Part shown: in pieces, positions 40,082 to 48,937 of the stretch
Layout: every line of letters starts with the position of its first letter
Position numbering within the stretch: position 1 is the stretch's first letter
Assembly: GCA_015062655.1 (NCBI GenBank)
Contig: SUUG01000018.1
Coordinates: forward strand, 62,001 to 126,000
Direction: 5' to 3'
DNA: 64,000 nucleotides
Source of the DNA: Coriobacteriaceae bacterium
GTDB lineage: Bacteria; Actinomycetota; Coriobacteriia; Coriobacteriales; Coriobacteriaceae
Notes under the pieces: generated by a model
Database searches by the model: none
Told to the model about the DNA's origin: nothing
The model's input: only the letters and a program-made list of their open reading frames with translations
Position numbers and translations under genes: made by a program

Positions 40082-41296
40082 ATGGCCGACACCACCCCCA
40101 CCGCCATCGAGCGCGCCCGCGCGTTCTTCATCCAGGAGTTCGGCGAGCCCGCCGCCGGCGCGCGCCTCCTCCACGTGCACGCGCCCGGTCGCTCCGAGAT
40201 CTCCGGCAACCACACCGACCACGAGGGCGGGCACGTGATCGCCGGCTCGCTCGACGTGGCTGTGGACGGCATCGCGGTCGCGAACGGAACGAACACGATC
40301 CGCGTCGCCGACGAGGGCTTCCCCACCTTCGAGATCGAGCTCGACTCCCTCGAGCCCCGCGAGGACGAGCGCGAGAGCTCCGCAGCCCTTTTGCGCGGCA
40401 TGGCCAACCAGCTCGCCGCCACCGGCCGCACGCCGGCCGGCTTCGACTTCGCCTTTATATGCACCGTGCCCTCCGGCGGCGGCCTCTCAAGCTCCGCTGC
40501 CGTCGAGGCTGCCTACGGCCGCGCGATGGAGGCCCTCTGGGAGGGTCCCGCGATCGAGCCCGTCGAGCTCGCCAAGATGAGCCAGATCGCCGAGAACCGC
40601 TTCTTCGGCAAGCCCTGCGGCCTCATGGACCAGGCCGCCGTCTGCCTGGGCGGCCTGGCTTACATGGACTTCGAGGTGGCCGCCGAGCCCCGGACCGCCA
40701 AGCTCGATTTCGACTTCGACGCCGCCGGGTACGGCCTGTGCCTCGTGAAGGTGGGCTCCGACCACGCCGACCTCACCGACGAGTACGCGGCCATCCCCCA
40801 GGAGATGCAGGCCGTGGCCGCCGCGTTCGGCAAGACGCGCCTGTGCGAGGTGGACCCCGACGACTTCAGCGCGCGCGTGGGCGAGCTGCGCGAGCAGCTC
40901 GGCGACCGCGCCGTGCTCCGCGCGATCCACTACTGGCACGAGAACGGCCTTGTCGACGCCCGCTGGGACGCGCTTACGGCCGGCGACATCGAGCGCTTCC
41001 TCGAGCTCACGCGCGCCTCGGCCGCGAGCTCGGCCATGTACCTGCAAAACGTCTCCGTGGCCGGGCACGACGTGCGCGAGCAGCACGCGATGGTCGCGCT
41101 CGGGCTCGCCGAGCACCTGCTGGGCGGCCGCGGCGCCGTCCGCATCCACGGCGGCGGCTTCGGCGGGTCCATCCAGTGCTTCGTTCCCGTGGACATGATC
41201 GACGCGTTCACGGAGCAGATGGACGCCTGGCTCGGCGAGGGCTCCTGCCGCCACTACGCGATCACCGAGAAGGGGGCGCACGCCGAATGGCTGTAA
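40082..41296 (+). CDS. galK: Galactokinase
   Basis: 404 residues of the GHMP kinase family, phosphorylating galactose at C1. The signature near residue 36 reads GRSEISGNHTDHEGG: the usual Glu of GEHTDY is Asn here, a variant seen in some Gram-positive galactokinases. The ATP loop PSGGGLSSSAA is intact, and GGGFGGSIQCF is the C-terminal GHMP motif. ATG 40082 behind AAAGGA. The stop overlaps the galT start by 10 bp, so the two are translationally coupled. Confidence 0.93.
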   Translation: MADTTPTAIERARAFFIQEFGEPAAGARLLHVHAPGRSEISGNHTDHEGGHVIAGSLDVAVDGIAVANGTNTIRVADEGFPTFEIELDSLEPREDERESSAALLRGMANQLAATGRTPAGFDFAFICTVPSGGGLSSSAAVEAAYGRAMEALWEGPAIEPVELAKMSQIAENRFFGKPCGLMDQAAVCLGGLAYMDFEVAAEPRTAKLDFDFDAAGYGLCLVKVGSDHADLTDEYAAIPQEMQAVAAAFGKTRLCEVDPDDFSARVGELREQLGDRAVLRAIHYWHENGLVDARWDALTAGDIERFLELTRASAASSAMYLQNVSVAGHDVREQHAMVALGLAEHLLGGRGAVRIHGGGFGGSIQCFVPVDMIDAFTEQMDAWLGEGSCRHYAITEKGAHAEWL

Positions 41297-42876
41297 GCGA
41301 AAAGGCGCTGCGCAGCGCGATCGAGGGGCTCGTCGATTACGGCGTTGCGGCGGGGATGGTGGATGCCGCCGACCGCCGCTGGGCCTACAACGCCGTGCTC
41401 GCGGCCGCGGGTGCGGCGGGCCCCGGTCCGCGCGAGGCCTGGGAGACCGCCTGCACGGGCGGCGCGACTTTCGACCTCGAGGCCGCGCTCGGCGTGATCG
41501 CTGAGGCGGCGGTTGCCGCCGGCACCGTGGAGGACAGCGCGAACGGGCGCGACCGCGCAGCGATGGCCGTGATGGGCGCCCTCATGCCGCGCCCCTCCGA
41601 GGTGGCTGCCGGCTTTGCGTACCGTCACGGCGCCGAGGGGGCCACCTCCGCCACCGACTGGTTCTACCGGCTTTGCTGCGACGCCAGCTACGTGCGCCGC
41701 GCCGCTATCGCCAAGAACGTCGCCTGGACGACGCCCACCCGCTGGGGCGACCTCGAGATCACGATCAACCTCTCCAAGCCCGAGAAGGACCCGCGCGACA
41801 TCGCGGCCGCGGGGAGCGCGCCGGCCGGCGGCGAGGCCTACCCCGCCTGCCAGCTCTGCATGACGAACGAGGGCTACCCGGGCCGCGGCGCCGCGGCGGC
41901 CGGCGGGCCCCATCCGGCCCGGCAGAACCTCCGGATCGTCCCCATCGAGCTCGGCGGCGAGGGCTGGGGGCTCCAGTACAGCCCCTACGCCTACTTCGAC
42001 GAGCACTGCATCGCGATGAGCTCCGCCCACCGGCCCATGCACGTCGACCGCGAGAACATGGGGCGCCTGCTTGACTTCGTGGACTACCTGCCCCAGTACT
42101 TCGTGGGGTCCAACGCCGACCTGCCGATCGTGGGCGGATCGATTCTCTCGCACGACCACTTCCAGGGCGGACGTCACACCTTCCCGATGATGCGGGCCGC
42201 GGTGTCGGAGACCTTCGAGGTCCCCGGGTTCGCCGACGTGTCAGGCGAGGTGCTCGCCTGGCCGATGAGCGTGCTGCGGCTGAGGGCGCGAAACCGGGAG
42301 GCCGTGCTCGATGCGAGCGCACACGTGCTCGACGTCTGGCGCGGATGGTCCGACGAGGCGGCGGGCGTGGCCGCGCACGACGCTGACGGGACACCGCACA
42401 ACACGATCACCCCCGTGGCACGGCTCGAGGACGGCGTCTACACCATGTACCTGGCGCTTCGGTGCAACGTGGTGAGCGACGAGCATCCGCTCGGGGTCTT
42501 CCACCCGCATGCGGGGCTGCACCATATCAAGAAGGAGAATATCGGGCTCATCGAGGTCATGGGCCTGGCGATCTTGCCGCCGCGCCTCGTGGGTGAGCTC
42601 GCGGCCGTGCGAGGGCACCTGCTGGGGGTGGGCGCGGGTGCACTCGAGGACGGCTCGCTCGCGCAGGCCCTCGAGGGCGACCCGCTGGCGGCCGCGCACG
42701 CCGCATGGGCGCTCGAGGTGGCCAAACGTCACCCGCATCTCACCGAGGAGGAGGCCGAGGGGGTTCTCCGAGACGAAGTGGGTCTCGTGTTCTCCCAGGT
42801 GCTCGAGGACGCCGGCGTCTTCAAATGGGACGACACGGGCCGCGCAGCCCTACACCGCTTCCTCGCAGCGCTGTAG
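41287..42876 (+). CDS. galT: Galactose-1-phosphate uridylyltransferase, Gram-positive (type 2) form
   Basis: 529 residues. Exchanges UMP between UDP-glucose and galactose-1-P. The length and the active-site segment GGSILSHDHFQGG belong to the GalT_2 type found in Firmicutes and some actinobacteria, not the ~350-residue HIT-type enterobacterial enzyme. CQLCMTNEGYPGR and NLRIVPIELGGE...WGLQYSPYAYF are further family blocks. The ATG overlaps the galK stop. No galE is in the window; UDP-galactose epimerase must be elsewhere. Two 64-bp palindromes follow and may act as the transcript end. Confidence 0.93.
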   Translation: MAVSEKALRSAIEGLVDYGVAAGMVDAADRRWAYNAVLAAAGAAGPGPREAWETACTGGATFDLEAALGVIAEAAVAAGTVEDSANGRDRAAMAVMGALMPRPSEVAAGFAYRHGAEGATSATDWFYRLCCDASYVRRAAIAKNVAWTTPTRWGDLEITINLSKPEKDPRDIAAAGSAPAGGEAYPACQLCMTNEGYPGRGAAAAGGPHPARQNLRIVPIELGGEGWGLQYSPYAYFDEHCIAMSSAHRPMHVDRENMGRLLDFVDYLPQYFVGSNADLPIVGGSILSHDHFQGGRHTFPMMRAAVSETFEVPGFADVSGEVLAWPMSVLRLRARNREAVLDASAHVLDVWRGWSDEAAGVAAHDADGTPHNTITPVARLEDGVYTMYLALRCNVVSDEHPLGVFHPHAGLHHIKKENIGLIEVMGLAILPPRLVGELAAVRGHLLGVGAGALEDGSLAQALEGDPLAAAHAAWALEVAKRHPHLTEEEAEGVLRDEVGLVFSQVLEDAGVFKWDDTGRAALHRFLAAL

Positions 42877-42896
42877 CCGCCCCGCACCGCTCCTAT

Positions 42897-42960
42897 ATGC
42901 CGAGCGTTCGTAACTCGGCATTTTATCGGCAAAAAAGGCCGTATTGCGAACGCTCGGCAT
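42897..42960. repeat. 64-bp palindromic repeat, copy A
   Basis: Left arm ATGCCGAGCGTTCGTAA, right arm TTGCGAACGCTCGGCAT, with an internal GGCATTTT/AAAAGGCC-like stem. It starts 20 bp after the galT stop and is followed 9 bp later by copy B, between convergent galT and lacC. Confidence 0.9.
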
Positions 42961-42969
42961 CAAGGCTGG

Positions 42970-43033
42970 ATGCCGAGCGTTCGTCATTCGTCATTTCAAG
43001 CGGTCAAAAGCGGCAATTGCGAACGCTCGGCAT
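42970..43033. repeat. 64-bp palindromic repeat, copy B
   Basis: ATGCCGAGCGTTCGTCA ... AATTGCGAACGCTCGGCAT, exactly 64 bp. It ends 2 bp before the stop codon of the convergent kinase gene. Confidence 0.9.
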
Positions 43034-43035
43034 CT

Positions 43036-43977
43036 CTACAGCGGCAGGACCTCGACGGCGTTGTAGACCTCGTCCCAGCGGTCCATCACCAGGTGCCCGG
43101 TCTGAGGATCCATCGCGTTCAGCTTGCCGCAGGTGCTCCCGCAGCGCAGGACCGCCTCGTCTGCCTCACCGGCGGCGATGGCATGTGCGAAGCCGGCGAT
43201 CGTGGAGTCGCCCGAGCCCGTGGCATTCACGGCCGGGATGTCCGGCATGACGACCCGGTAGCCGCGGCCCTCATGGAAAGCCACGGCACCGGCGCCGCCC
43301 ATCGTGACGACCACCCAGGGGATGCCGGCGAAACGCGCGTCGCCCGTGAGCGCCCCCTGCAGGGCCTCGACGTCATCGGTGGTGAACGCGGTGCCGAGCA
43401 GGCCGTTGACCTCGGAGAGGTTCGGCTTGATGAGCGTCGGCTTCGTCTCGGCCTCGAGCGCCGCATCGAGCGAGGCGCCCGAGGTGTCGAGCAGCACCGG
43501 CTTGCCGGCCGCCGCGGCCGTGGCGACCATGCCGGCGTAACACCCGGTGGGCACGCCCTTCGGGATCGAGCCCGAGATGGTCACGGCCTTACAATCCTCG
43601 CGGGCCACGAGCTCGCCGAAGTGCGCGAGGAAGGCCTCGAGCTCCGCATTCGTGACCTCAGGGCCGCTCTCGAGGAACTCGGTCTGGTTGCCGTCGTGGA
43701 GCACGGCGATGCAGATGCGGCTCTCACCGGCGATCGGCGTGAAGCTGTGCGGGATGCCGTCGGCGTCCATGAGGTTGGCGAGGAACTCGCCCATATGGCC
43801 GCCGAGCACGCCCGTGGCGAGCACGTCATCGCCCAGCTGCACGAGCACACGGCTCACGTTCAGGCCCTTGCCGCCCGCCGTCTTCTTCGGGCTCACGCGG
43901 TTGACGTCGTCGATCGCGAGGTGGTCGAGATGGTAGGCGGTGTCGATGGACGGATTCAGGGTGACGGTCAAGATCAT
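43036..43977 (-). CDS. lacC: PfkB-family sugar-phosphate kinase, probable tagatose-6-phosphate kinase (LacC)
   Basis: 313 residues, the length of LacC/FruK (about 310). Motifs: N-terminal TVTLNPSIDTAYHLD, sugar-binding AGGKGLNVSRVLVQLG and the catalytic-base loop NATGSGDSTIAGFAH. LacC and 1-phosphofructokinase cannot be separated by these motifs. The neighbours nagA and agaS, and lacAB elsewhere in the window, favour tagatose-6-P to tagatose-1,6-bisphosphate. ATG 43977 behind AGAAAGGA. It follows nagA by 152 bp with a long hairpin between. Confidence 0.82.
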   Translation of the reverse strand: MILTVTLNPSIDTAYHLDHLAIDDVNRVSPKKTAGGKGLNVSRVLVQLGDDVLATGVLGGHMGEFLANLMDADGIPHSFTPIAGESRICIAVLHDGNQTEFLESGPEVTNAELEAFLAHFGELVAREDCKAVTISGSIPKGVPTGCYAGMVATAAAAGKPVLLDTSGASLDAALEAETKPTLIKPNLSEVNGLLGTAFTTDDVEALQGALTGDARFAGIPWVVVTMGGAGAVAFHEGRGYRVVMPDIPAVNATGSGDSTIAGFAHAIAAGEADEAVLRCGSTCGKLNAMDPQTGHLVMDRWDEVYNAVEVLPL

Positions 43978-44049
43978 GGGAGAAGTCCTTTCTGGGGATT
44001 GGATTGCCCGGGAGCGCGGACCCGCGCCTTGCGCATGCGGCTGCGGACA

Positions 44050-44113
44050 GGGCTGGGATACGACGGCGGAGCGCGTTCGCGAAGCCACGCGCGAAGCCTT
44101 CGTATCCCAGCCC
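44050..44113 (-). promoter_or_regulatory. Intercistronic hairpin between nagA and lacC
   Basis: GGGCTGGGATACGA and its exact 14-bp reverse complement, with a 36-nt loop that itself can pair (GCGCGTTCGCGAAG / CTTCGCGCG). No T-run. Confidence 0.6.
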
Positions 44114-44129
44114 GATGGGACGGGTCGCT

Positions 44130-45284
44130 TTACGCCGTGTACACGCTCTTCCCGGCGAGGTAGGTCTCCTTGAGGTCCATGTCTGGGGTGAGGACCACGA
44201 AGTCAGCCGCGCGGCCCGGGCGGATGGAGCCGCAGGTGTCGGCGATGCCCGCGCTCTCGGCCGCGGCCTGGGTGGCCATGTACACAGCCTCCGACGCGCT
44301 CGCGATGCCCCAGTCAACCACGTTCTTCACGGCATCCTTCATGCGCAGGATGGAACCGGCGAGCGAGCCGCCGTCCTTCAGGCGCGCGGTGCCGCCCTCC
44401 ACGATCACCGGCAGCTCGCCGAGTTTGTAATCGCCGTCGGGCATGCCACCGGCGCGCATGCAGTCGGTGATGAGCGCCACGTGGTCGTAGCCCTTGGCGT
44501 CCATGACGAGCTTGGCCGCGATTGGGTTCACGTGGTGCCCGTCGCAGATGAGCTCCGAGTAGGCGTCGCGGCTCGTGAGGGCCGCGCCCACCATGCCCGG
44601 CTCGCGGTGGTGGAGCGGGCTCATGCCGTTGTAGGTGTGCACGAAGACGGAGGCGCCGGCGGCCAAGCAGCGGAAGGCCTCGATGACGGTCGCATCGGAG
44701 TGGCCGAGCGCCACCACGACGCCCTGCTTCACGGCCTCGGCGGTGAACGCCGGGCTCTCCTCGTACTCGGGCGCGATGGCGATCTTCTTGACCATGCCCT
44801 TCGCGGCCTCCTGCCACCGCTCGAGCTTCTCAAGCGAGGGGGCGCACAGGTACGCAGGGTTCTGGGCGCCCTTGTGCTTCTCGGTGAAGAACGGCCCCTC
44901 GAGGAAGATGCCCTGGATGCGGGCACCGCTCTCCTCGCCTGCATGCTCCCCCACCACGCGGCAGGCGTCCTCGAGCGTCTCGGTGGAGGCGGTCAGCGTG
45001 GTGGCGAGCCAGGAGGTCACGCCGTTGCGCAGGATCCCGCGGGAGATGGCGTCCACGCTCTCCCAAGAGCAGTCCATGACATCGTGGTCGTCGAAGCCGT
45101 GGATGTGCGTGTCAACGTAGCCCGGGGCGATGCGGTGCCCCGTGTAGTCGAGGATCTCGCAGTCGGGCTCGGCGTCCGGGCCCAGGTGCTCGCCGAAGAT
45201 GCCGTCGCGGATCATGAGATAGCCCCCCGGGGTGGCCCCGGTCGGCAGGTAGAAGATATCGGCTTTGATCGCATAGGTGCTCAT
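44130..45284 (-). CDS. nagA: N-acetylglucosamine/N-acetylgalactosamine-6-phosphate deacetylase
   Basis: 384 residues, amidohydrolase fold. Removes acetate from GlcNAc-6-P or GalNAc-6-P. Metal motif VDTHIHGFDDHD (H-x-H), the ligand Glu in GIFLEGPFFTEKHKGAQNP, ALGHSDAT, HTYNGMSPLHHREPG and the catalytic Asp in LITDCMRAGGMPDG. Neighbour agaS makes the GalNAc route (AgaA activity) likely; sequence alone does not separate the two. ATG 45284 behind AAAGGGG. Confidence 0.92.
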   Translation of the reverse strand: MSTYAIKADIFYLPTGATPGGYLMIRDGIFGEHLGPDAEPDCEILDYTGHRIAPGYVDTHIHGFDDHDVMDCSWESVDAISRGILRNGVTSWLATTLTASTETLEDACRVVGEHAGEESGARIQGIFLEGPFFTEKHKGAQNPAYLCAPSLEKLERWQEAAKGMVKKIAIAPEYEESPAFTAEAVKQGVVVALGHSDATVIEAFRCLAAGASVFVHTYNGMSPLHHREPGMVGAALTSRDAYSELICDGHHVNPIAAKLVMDAKGYDHVALITDCMRAGGMPDGDYKLGELPVIVEGGTARLKDGGSLAGSILRMKDAVKNVVDWGIASASEAVYMATQAAAESAGIADTCGSIRPGRAADFVVLTPDMDLKETYLAGKSVYTA

Positions 45285-45339
45285 ACGCGCCCCTTTCGTG
45301 TTGGCGGACCGCCGTACCGGCGCCGCCTGGCTCATGAGA

Positions 45340-45379
45340 AGCGAGCCCGCCCCGTCCGAAGACCGCAGGCGGGCTCGCT
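45340..45379 (-). terminator. Hairpin between agaS and nagA
   Basis: AGCGAGCCCGCC pairs perfectly with GGCGGGCTCGCT, 18 bp after the agaS stop; only TCTCAT follows, so partial read-through into nagA is expected. Confidence 0.6.
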
Positions 45380-45397
45380 CTAGCTTATACCCTCAAC

Positions 45398-46564
45398 CTA
45401 AGCGCTGAACGGATGGATCGTCACGCCGCGCACGACGCGGTTGACCTGGCCGGTGGGGCTCGGGGTGTCGGGCGTGTTGCCCACGCGCACCGAGTTCAGA
45501 AGCGACACGGTCTGACCCACCATGATGAACGGCAGGGCGAGGTAGGCCTCGGGCAGTTCGTCGAAACCGGTGAAGGTGAACGACTCGCCGTCGAAGAGCT
45601 CGCCGGCGTCCTGCTGCACGGCGATGACCTTCTGGCAGATGGCGTCACCCTTGACCTCGTTCAAGAGGTCGAGGTCGTACTGGCGGGTGTAGGGGTCGTT
45701 GCTCACGAAGAGGAACACGAGGGTCTTGCCGTCAACGAAGGACTTGGGCCCGTGGCGGTAGCTCATCGCGCTGTCGAACGACGTGGCCACGAGGCCGTGC
45801 GCGAGCTCGAGGATCTTGAGCTGGGCCTCCTGGGCCAGACCGCTCATCGAGCCGGAGCCGAGGTAGGTCACGCGGTTGTAGTCGGTGAGCAGGAACTGCA
45901 TGACCTCGGCCTCGCGGGCCACGACCTGCTCGCCCATCTGGGCGGCCGTCTCGACCCAAGCGGCCTTCTGCTCCTCGGACGCCGTGTCGAAGATGAGCGT
46001 CGCCATGAGCGACATGCAGGTGAAGCTGCCCGTCATGGCGAAACCGCCGTCGTTGGCGCGCGGGATCAGGATCGTCAGGGCGTTCTCGTCGCCCTCGCTC
46101 TCCTGGGCGAGCTTGCCCTCGGGGGCGCAGGTGATGTGCAGGAACTTGGCGTTCTTGACGTAGGAGCGCACGATCTCCACGGCGGCCAGGCTCTCGGGGC
46201 TGTTGCCGGAGCGGGCGAAGGAGACAAGGAGCGTGGGCTCGTCGGGGTTCAGGAAGTCGCGCGGCGCGGAGACGATGTCGGTGCTCGCGATCGCCTTGAA
46301 GTCGTAGAGGGCGCGGTCTCCGGCGTGGCGGAGGTAGGGGGCCACGGTGTCTCCCACGTAATCGGAGGTGCCGGCACCGCAGAAGATCACCGAGAGGCGC
46401 CCCTCGCCCATGGCGCGGGCCTCGGCTAGGAAGGCGTCGACGGCCTTTTTGCTCTCGCGGTAGATGTTGAGCGCATCGCGCCAGATCTCGGGCTGCTGCT
46501 TGATCTCACCGGTGGTGATATCGGCGCCCCACGTCTTCAGCTCGTCTGCGGACTTCTCAAACAT
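45398..46564 (-). CDS. agaS: Galactosamine-6-phosphate deaminase/isomerase AgaS (SIS domain)
   Basis: 388 residues with two SIS domains: first FCGAGTSDYVGDTV...SFARSGNSPES, second YLGSGSMSGLAQEAQLKILEL and MSYRHGPKSFVDG. AgaS proteins turn galactosamine-6-P into tagatose-6-P, linking GalNAc to the LacC-like kinase and aldolase. ATG 46564 has AAGGG 9 bp before it; GTG 46570 is too close to that site. A GntR-type operator (46627-46640) lies 63 bp upstream. Probably the first gene of agaS-nagA-lacC. Confidence 0.9.
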   Translation of the reverse strand: MFEKSADELKTWGADITTGEIKQQPEIWRDALNIYRESKKAVDAFLAEARAMGEGRLSVIFCGAGTSDYVGDTVAPYLRHAGDRALYDFKAIASTDIVSAPRDFLNPDEPTLLVSFARSGNSPESLAAVEIVRSYVKNAKFLHITCAPEGKLAQESEGDENALTILIPRANDGGFAMTGSFTCMSLMATLIFDTASEEQKAAWVETAAQMGEQVVAREAEVMQFLLTDYNRVTYLGSGSMSGLAQEAQLKILELAHGLVATSFDSAMSYRHGPKSFVDGKTLVFLFVSNDPYTRQYDLDLLNEVKGDAICQKVIAVQQDAGELFDGESFTFTGFDELPEAYLALPFIMVGQTVSLLNSVRVGNTPDTPSPTGQVNRVVRGVTIHPFSA

Positions 46565-46626
46565 AGGCACATACCCTTCTCTTGAATACCACTAATCACC
46601 TCGTAGTATAGGCGAAAATTGGTTAT

Positions 46627-46640
46627 CTGGTAGTAACCAG
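46627..46640. promoter_or_regulatory. GntR/UTRA operator before agaS
   Basis: CTGGTAGTAACCAG, a palindrome CTGGT-AGTA-ACCAG. The same TGGTAGTAACCA stands before the PTS IIA gene at 51124-51138. Confidence 0.65.
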
Positions 46641-46985
46641 TTTGAAAATGAGGGAATTCTATGCGAACGGTGGGAAGCGGCCGATCAACGGTAGGTCGCG
46701 GCTGCGGGTGCCGCTGCGGCAACGGCGCCGCCGCTGTGGCCGCGTCGTAGCTTCTGCGATAACGGCACCTGCTGCCGCCGCCACGTCGCCGCTGTTACGG
46801 CGACGGCACACGCCGCGGCCGCGGGGCGCCCGTCACGGCAACGGCGCCCGTCGCTGCCCCACGTCACCGCATCTCCCAACCACGTCGCCCAATACGGCCG
46901 ATGCCACGCGGGCGCGCGCTCAGGCGGGCGTTCCCGCAAGCCCGCGCCCGCGTGGCATCACGGCGCGGACCCTCTTTGAATGCCT
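46641..46985. other. Intergenic region between agaS and the GntR regulator
   Basis: After the operator it is low-complexity GC-rich DNA with irregular GGCAACGGCGCC- and CGGCACACG-like reiterations (46700-46870). No convincing gene, terminator or tRNA seen. Confidence 0.4.
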
Positions 46986-47714
46986 TCACTCGGCCCGCTT
47001 GTGCAGCACCTTGTACTTGAACTGGTCGGCACGGGCCACGGAGAGCGTGTACTCCACGATCTCGTTGCTCACGTTGTAGGTGGTGCGGATCAGATCGAGC
47101 ACGGGCGAGTCCTCGGCGATCTCGAGCAGGCGGGCGTCGGCCGGCCGCACGATACTCGCGAAGAACTCCTCCTCCGCCACGCGAATCTGCTCCTGAAAGT
47201 CCTGCTCGATCACATCGTAGAGCGGCTTGTGCTCCACCATCGGACGCCTCAACGTGAGGAACTTGCGAACCGGCAGGTAGGAGCGCTCGACCATCATGGG
47301 TATGCCGTCGGCGGAGCGCAGGCGCTTGAGCTTGAACAGGCGCTCCCCGATCCTCACCCCCATGTGCTCGGCTTGGTTCTTGTCTGCCTCGACCTCGCAG
47401 AACTCGATGATCGTCGTCTCGGGCACGCGACCGAGCGAACGCATCTGCTCGGTGAAGCTGTAAGCCTGGCCGAGGTTGGTCTGGGCGGAGCGGTCGGCCA
47501 CGAAGGTGCCGCGGCCGTGCTGACGGATCACAAGACCGAGCCGCTCGAGCTCCTGCAGGGCGAGGCGCACCGTGGTGCGCGAGAGCCCGTAGCGCTCGGA
47601 GAGCTCGCGCTCGGAGGGCATGAGGTCGCCGGCGCGAAACTCGTGATCGATCTTCTCGATGAGAATATCCACGAGCTGGTCGTAGAGCGGCTGGCGGCGC
47701 GCTCCCATGGCCAT
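46986..47714 (-). CDS. GntR-family regulator with UTRA domain (NagR/AgaR-like)
   Basis: 242 residues. N-terminal winged helix with RELSERYGLSRTTVRLALQELERLGLV (about 33-60), then RQHGRGTFVADRS and a UTRA effector domain (residues ~85-240: RMRSADGIPMMVERSYLP-like). Such proteins sense amino-sugar phosphates. The shared operator before agaS and the second PTS, with this gene between them, makes it the likely regulator of the GalNAc genes. ATG 47714 behind GGGAGA. Same strand as the PTS, 140 bp after IID and beyond a strong terminator. Confidence 0.88.
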   Translation of the reverse strand: MAMGARRQPLYDQLVDILIEKIDHEFRAGDLMPSERELSERYGLSRTTVRLALQELERLGLVIRQHGRGTFVADRSAQTNLGQAYSFTEQMRSLGRVPETTIIEFCEVEADKNQAEHMGVRIGERLFKLKRLRSADGIPMMVERSYLPVRKFLTLRRPMVEHKPLYDVIEQDFQEQIRVAEEEFFASIVRPADARLLEIAEDSPVLDLIRTTYNVSNEIVEYTLSVARADQFKYKVLHKRAE

Positions 47715-47756
47715 GGTGATCTCCCTCTCCTCAAGTCGGGTCGTGTGCAGACGAGA

Positions 47757-47789
47757 AAGCCGCGCGCCCGGATGCCCGAGCGCGCGGCC
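47757..47789 (-). terminator. Terminator of the second PTS operon
   Basis: Minus-strand stem GCCGCGCG..CGCGCGGC followed by TTTCTC, between the IID gene and the GntR gene. Confidence 0.75.
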
Positions 47790-47808
47790 TCAGCTTGCGA
47801 GCGGATGT

Positions 47809-47839
47809 GGATGCGCGCCACCGCGCGGTGCGCGCATCC
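47809..47839 (-). promoter_or_regulatory. Second hairpin downstream of the PTS IID gene
   Basis: GGATGCGCGC / GCGCGCATCC around an ACCGCGCGGT loop that can itself pair. It directly precedes the terminator at 47757-47789. Confidence 0.6.
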
Positions 47840-47854
47840 GGGTCTCAAGCGAAC

Positions 47855-48937
47855 TTACCAGATGCTGGGCCACAGGTCGAAGGGGCCGGCGCCGAGCAGG
47901 CCGAGGATGAGCAGCAAGACGATGCCCTTGATCGGCGTGAAGTTGTGCTTCGCGAACAGGTAGTAGAGCACGAGCACGAGGCAGAGCGGGACGAGCTTGG
48001 GCAGCACGGTGTTGAGCGTGTCAGCCACGGAGAACTCGACCGGGGACTCGGTGACCTCGCCGTAGGTGACCGAGCTCATGCCGTTGCCGAGATCGACGAC
48101 GCCGGTCTTGACGGCGTTGCCGTCAGCGTCGGCGGCGGTGAGCACGTTGCCCTCGGTATCGGTCATGGCGAGGGTGCCAGCCTCGGCGGTCTCGGTGTCG
48201 ATGCCGTCAAGATCGGTGAAGTTGGCGGCCTCCTCGTTGGAGACGACGACCGTGTGAGCGGTCACGGAGCGGCTGGTGCCGTTCGGGATCGTGAGGTTGA
48301 TCTGCGTGCCGCCCATGGTGACGGTCAGGCAGCCCACGATGAAGACGCCCATGATGGACGCGGCGCGGGTGAAGGCCTGCATGTTGGCCGTCAGCGCGTC
48401 GATGGCCGTGGTGCCGAGCTTGTAGGCCCAGTTCATGAGGCCGAAGCGGAGGGCGAACTGCGCGATGTTGAAGACCACCAGGAAGATGATCGGCGCGATC
48501 GCGTTACCCTGGATCGCCATGTTGGAGGTGATGCCGGCCGTGATGGGCACGAGCGTCAGCCAGAACAGGGCGTCGCCGATGCCGCCGAGCGGCGAGGCCG
48601 CGGAGATGCGGACGGCGCGGATGGTCTGGGTGTCGACCTTGTTCTGCTCGAGGGAGAGCACGATACCCATGACGAAGGTCACGAGGAACGGGTGCGTGTT
48701 GATGAAGTCCAGGTTGTGGTACATCGACGCCGCGAGGTCGTTCTTGTTCGCGTGGACCTTCTCAAGACCGGGAAGCATAGCGAAGAGCCAGCCACCGGAC
48801 TGCATGGTCTCGTAGTTGAACGAGGACTGCAGGAAGCAGGAGCGAAGCGCCATGCGGTTGAGGGTGGCCTGATCGACCTGCGGGCCCGGAGTCAGATCCT
48901 GGTAGCGCTCCGGTACAACGAATTCATTAAATGCCAT
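47855..48937 (-). CDS. PTS system, GalNAc/mannose family, IID component with extracellular insert
   Basis: 360 residues, about 85 more than the IID at 20855. The EIID core is standard: LNRMALRSCFLQSSFNYETM, LDFINTHPFLVTFVMGIVLS, SAASPLGGIGDALFWLT. The insert covers residues ~213-306, a hydrophilic Thr/Asp-rich stretch (AHTVVVSNEEAANFTDLDGI; MTDTEGNVLTAADADGNAVK) in the loop before the last helices, which faces outside. It may touch the substrate or cell wall. ATG 48937 overlaps the IIC stop by 11 bp. Confidence 0.9.
   Translation of the reverse strand: MAFNEFVVPERYQDLTPGPQVDQATLNRMALRSCFLQSSFNYETMQSGGWLFAMLPGLEKVHANKNDLAASMYHNLDFINTHPFLVTFVMGIVLSLEQNKVDTQTIRAVRISAASPLGGIGDALFWLTLVPITAGITSNMAIQGNAIAPIIFLVVFNIAQFALRFGLMNWAYKLGTTAIDALTANMQAFTRAASIMGVFIVGCLTVTMGGTQINLTIPNGTSRSVTAHTVVVSNEEAANFTDLDGIDTETAEAGTLAMTDTEGNVLTAADADGNAVKTGVVDLGNGMSSVTYGEVTESPVEFSVADTLNTVLPKLVPLCLVLVLYYLFAKHNFTPIKGIVLLLILGLLGAGPFDLWPSIW

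Noticed and set aside
40082..41296. Inactive galactokinase because of the altered GEHTDY motif (GNHTDH)
   Set aside because: The same variant occurs in other Gram-positive galactokinases as I recall them, all other motifs are intact, and the gene is coupled to galT.
42897..43033. CRISPR array made of the 64-bp repeats
   Set aside because: Only two adjacent units, each a palindrome, separated by 9 bp, with no spacers of regular size and no cas genes.
44130..46564. Translational fusion or missing gene between agaS and nagA
   Set aside because: The 113-bp gap holds only a hairpin and the nagA ribosome site.
46641..46985. Coding gene in the GC-rich gap between agaS and the GntR gene
   Set aside because: Open frames exist on both strands but are Arg/Ala/Pro-rich shadows without ribosome sites or domains.
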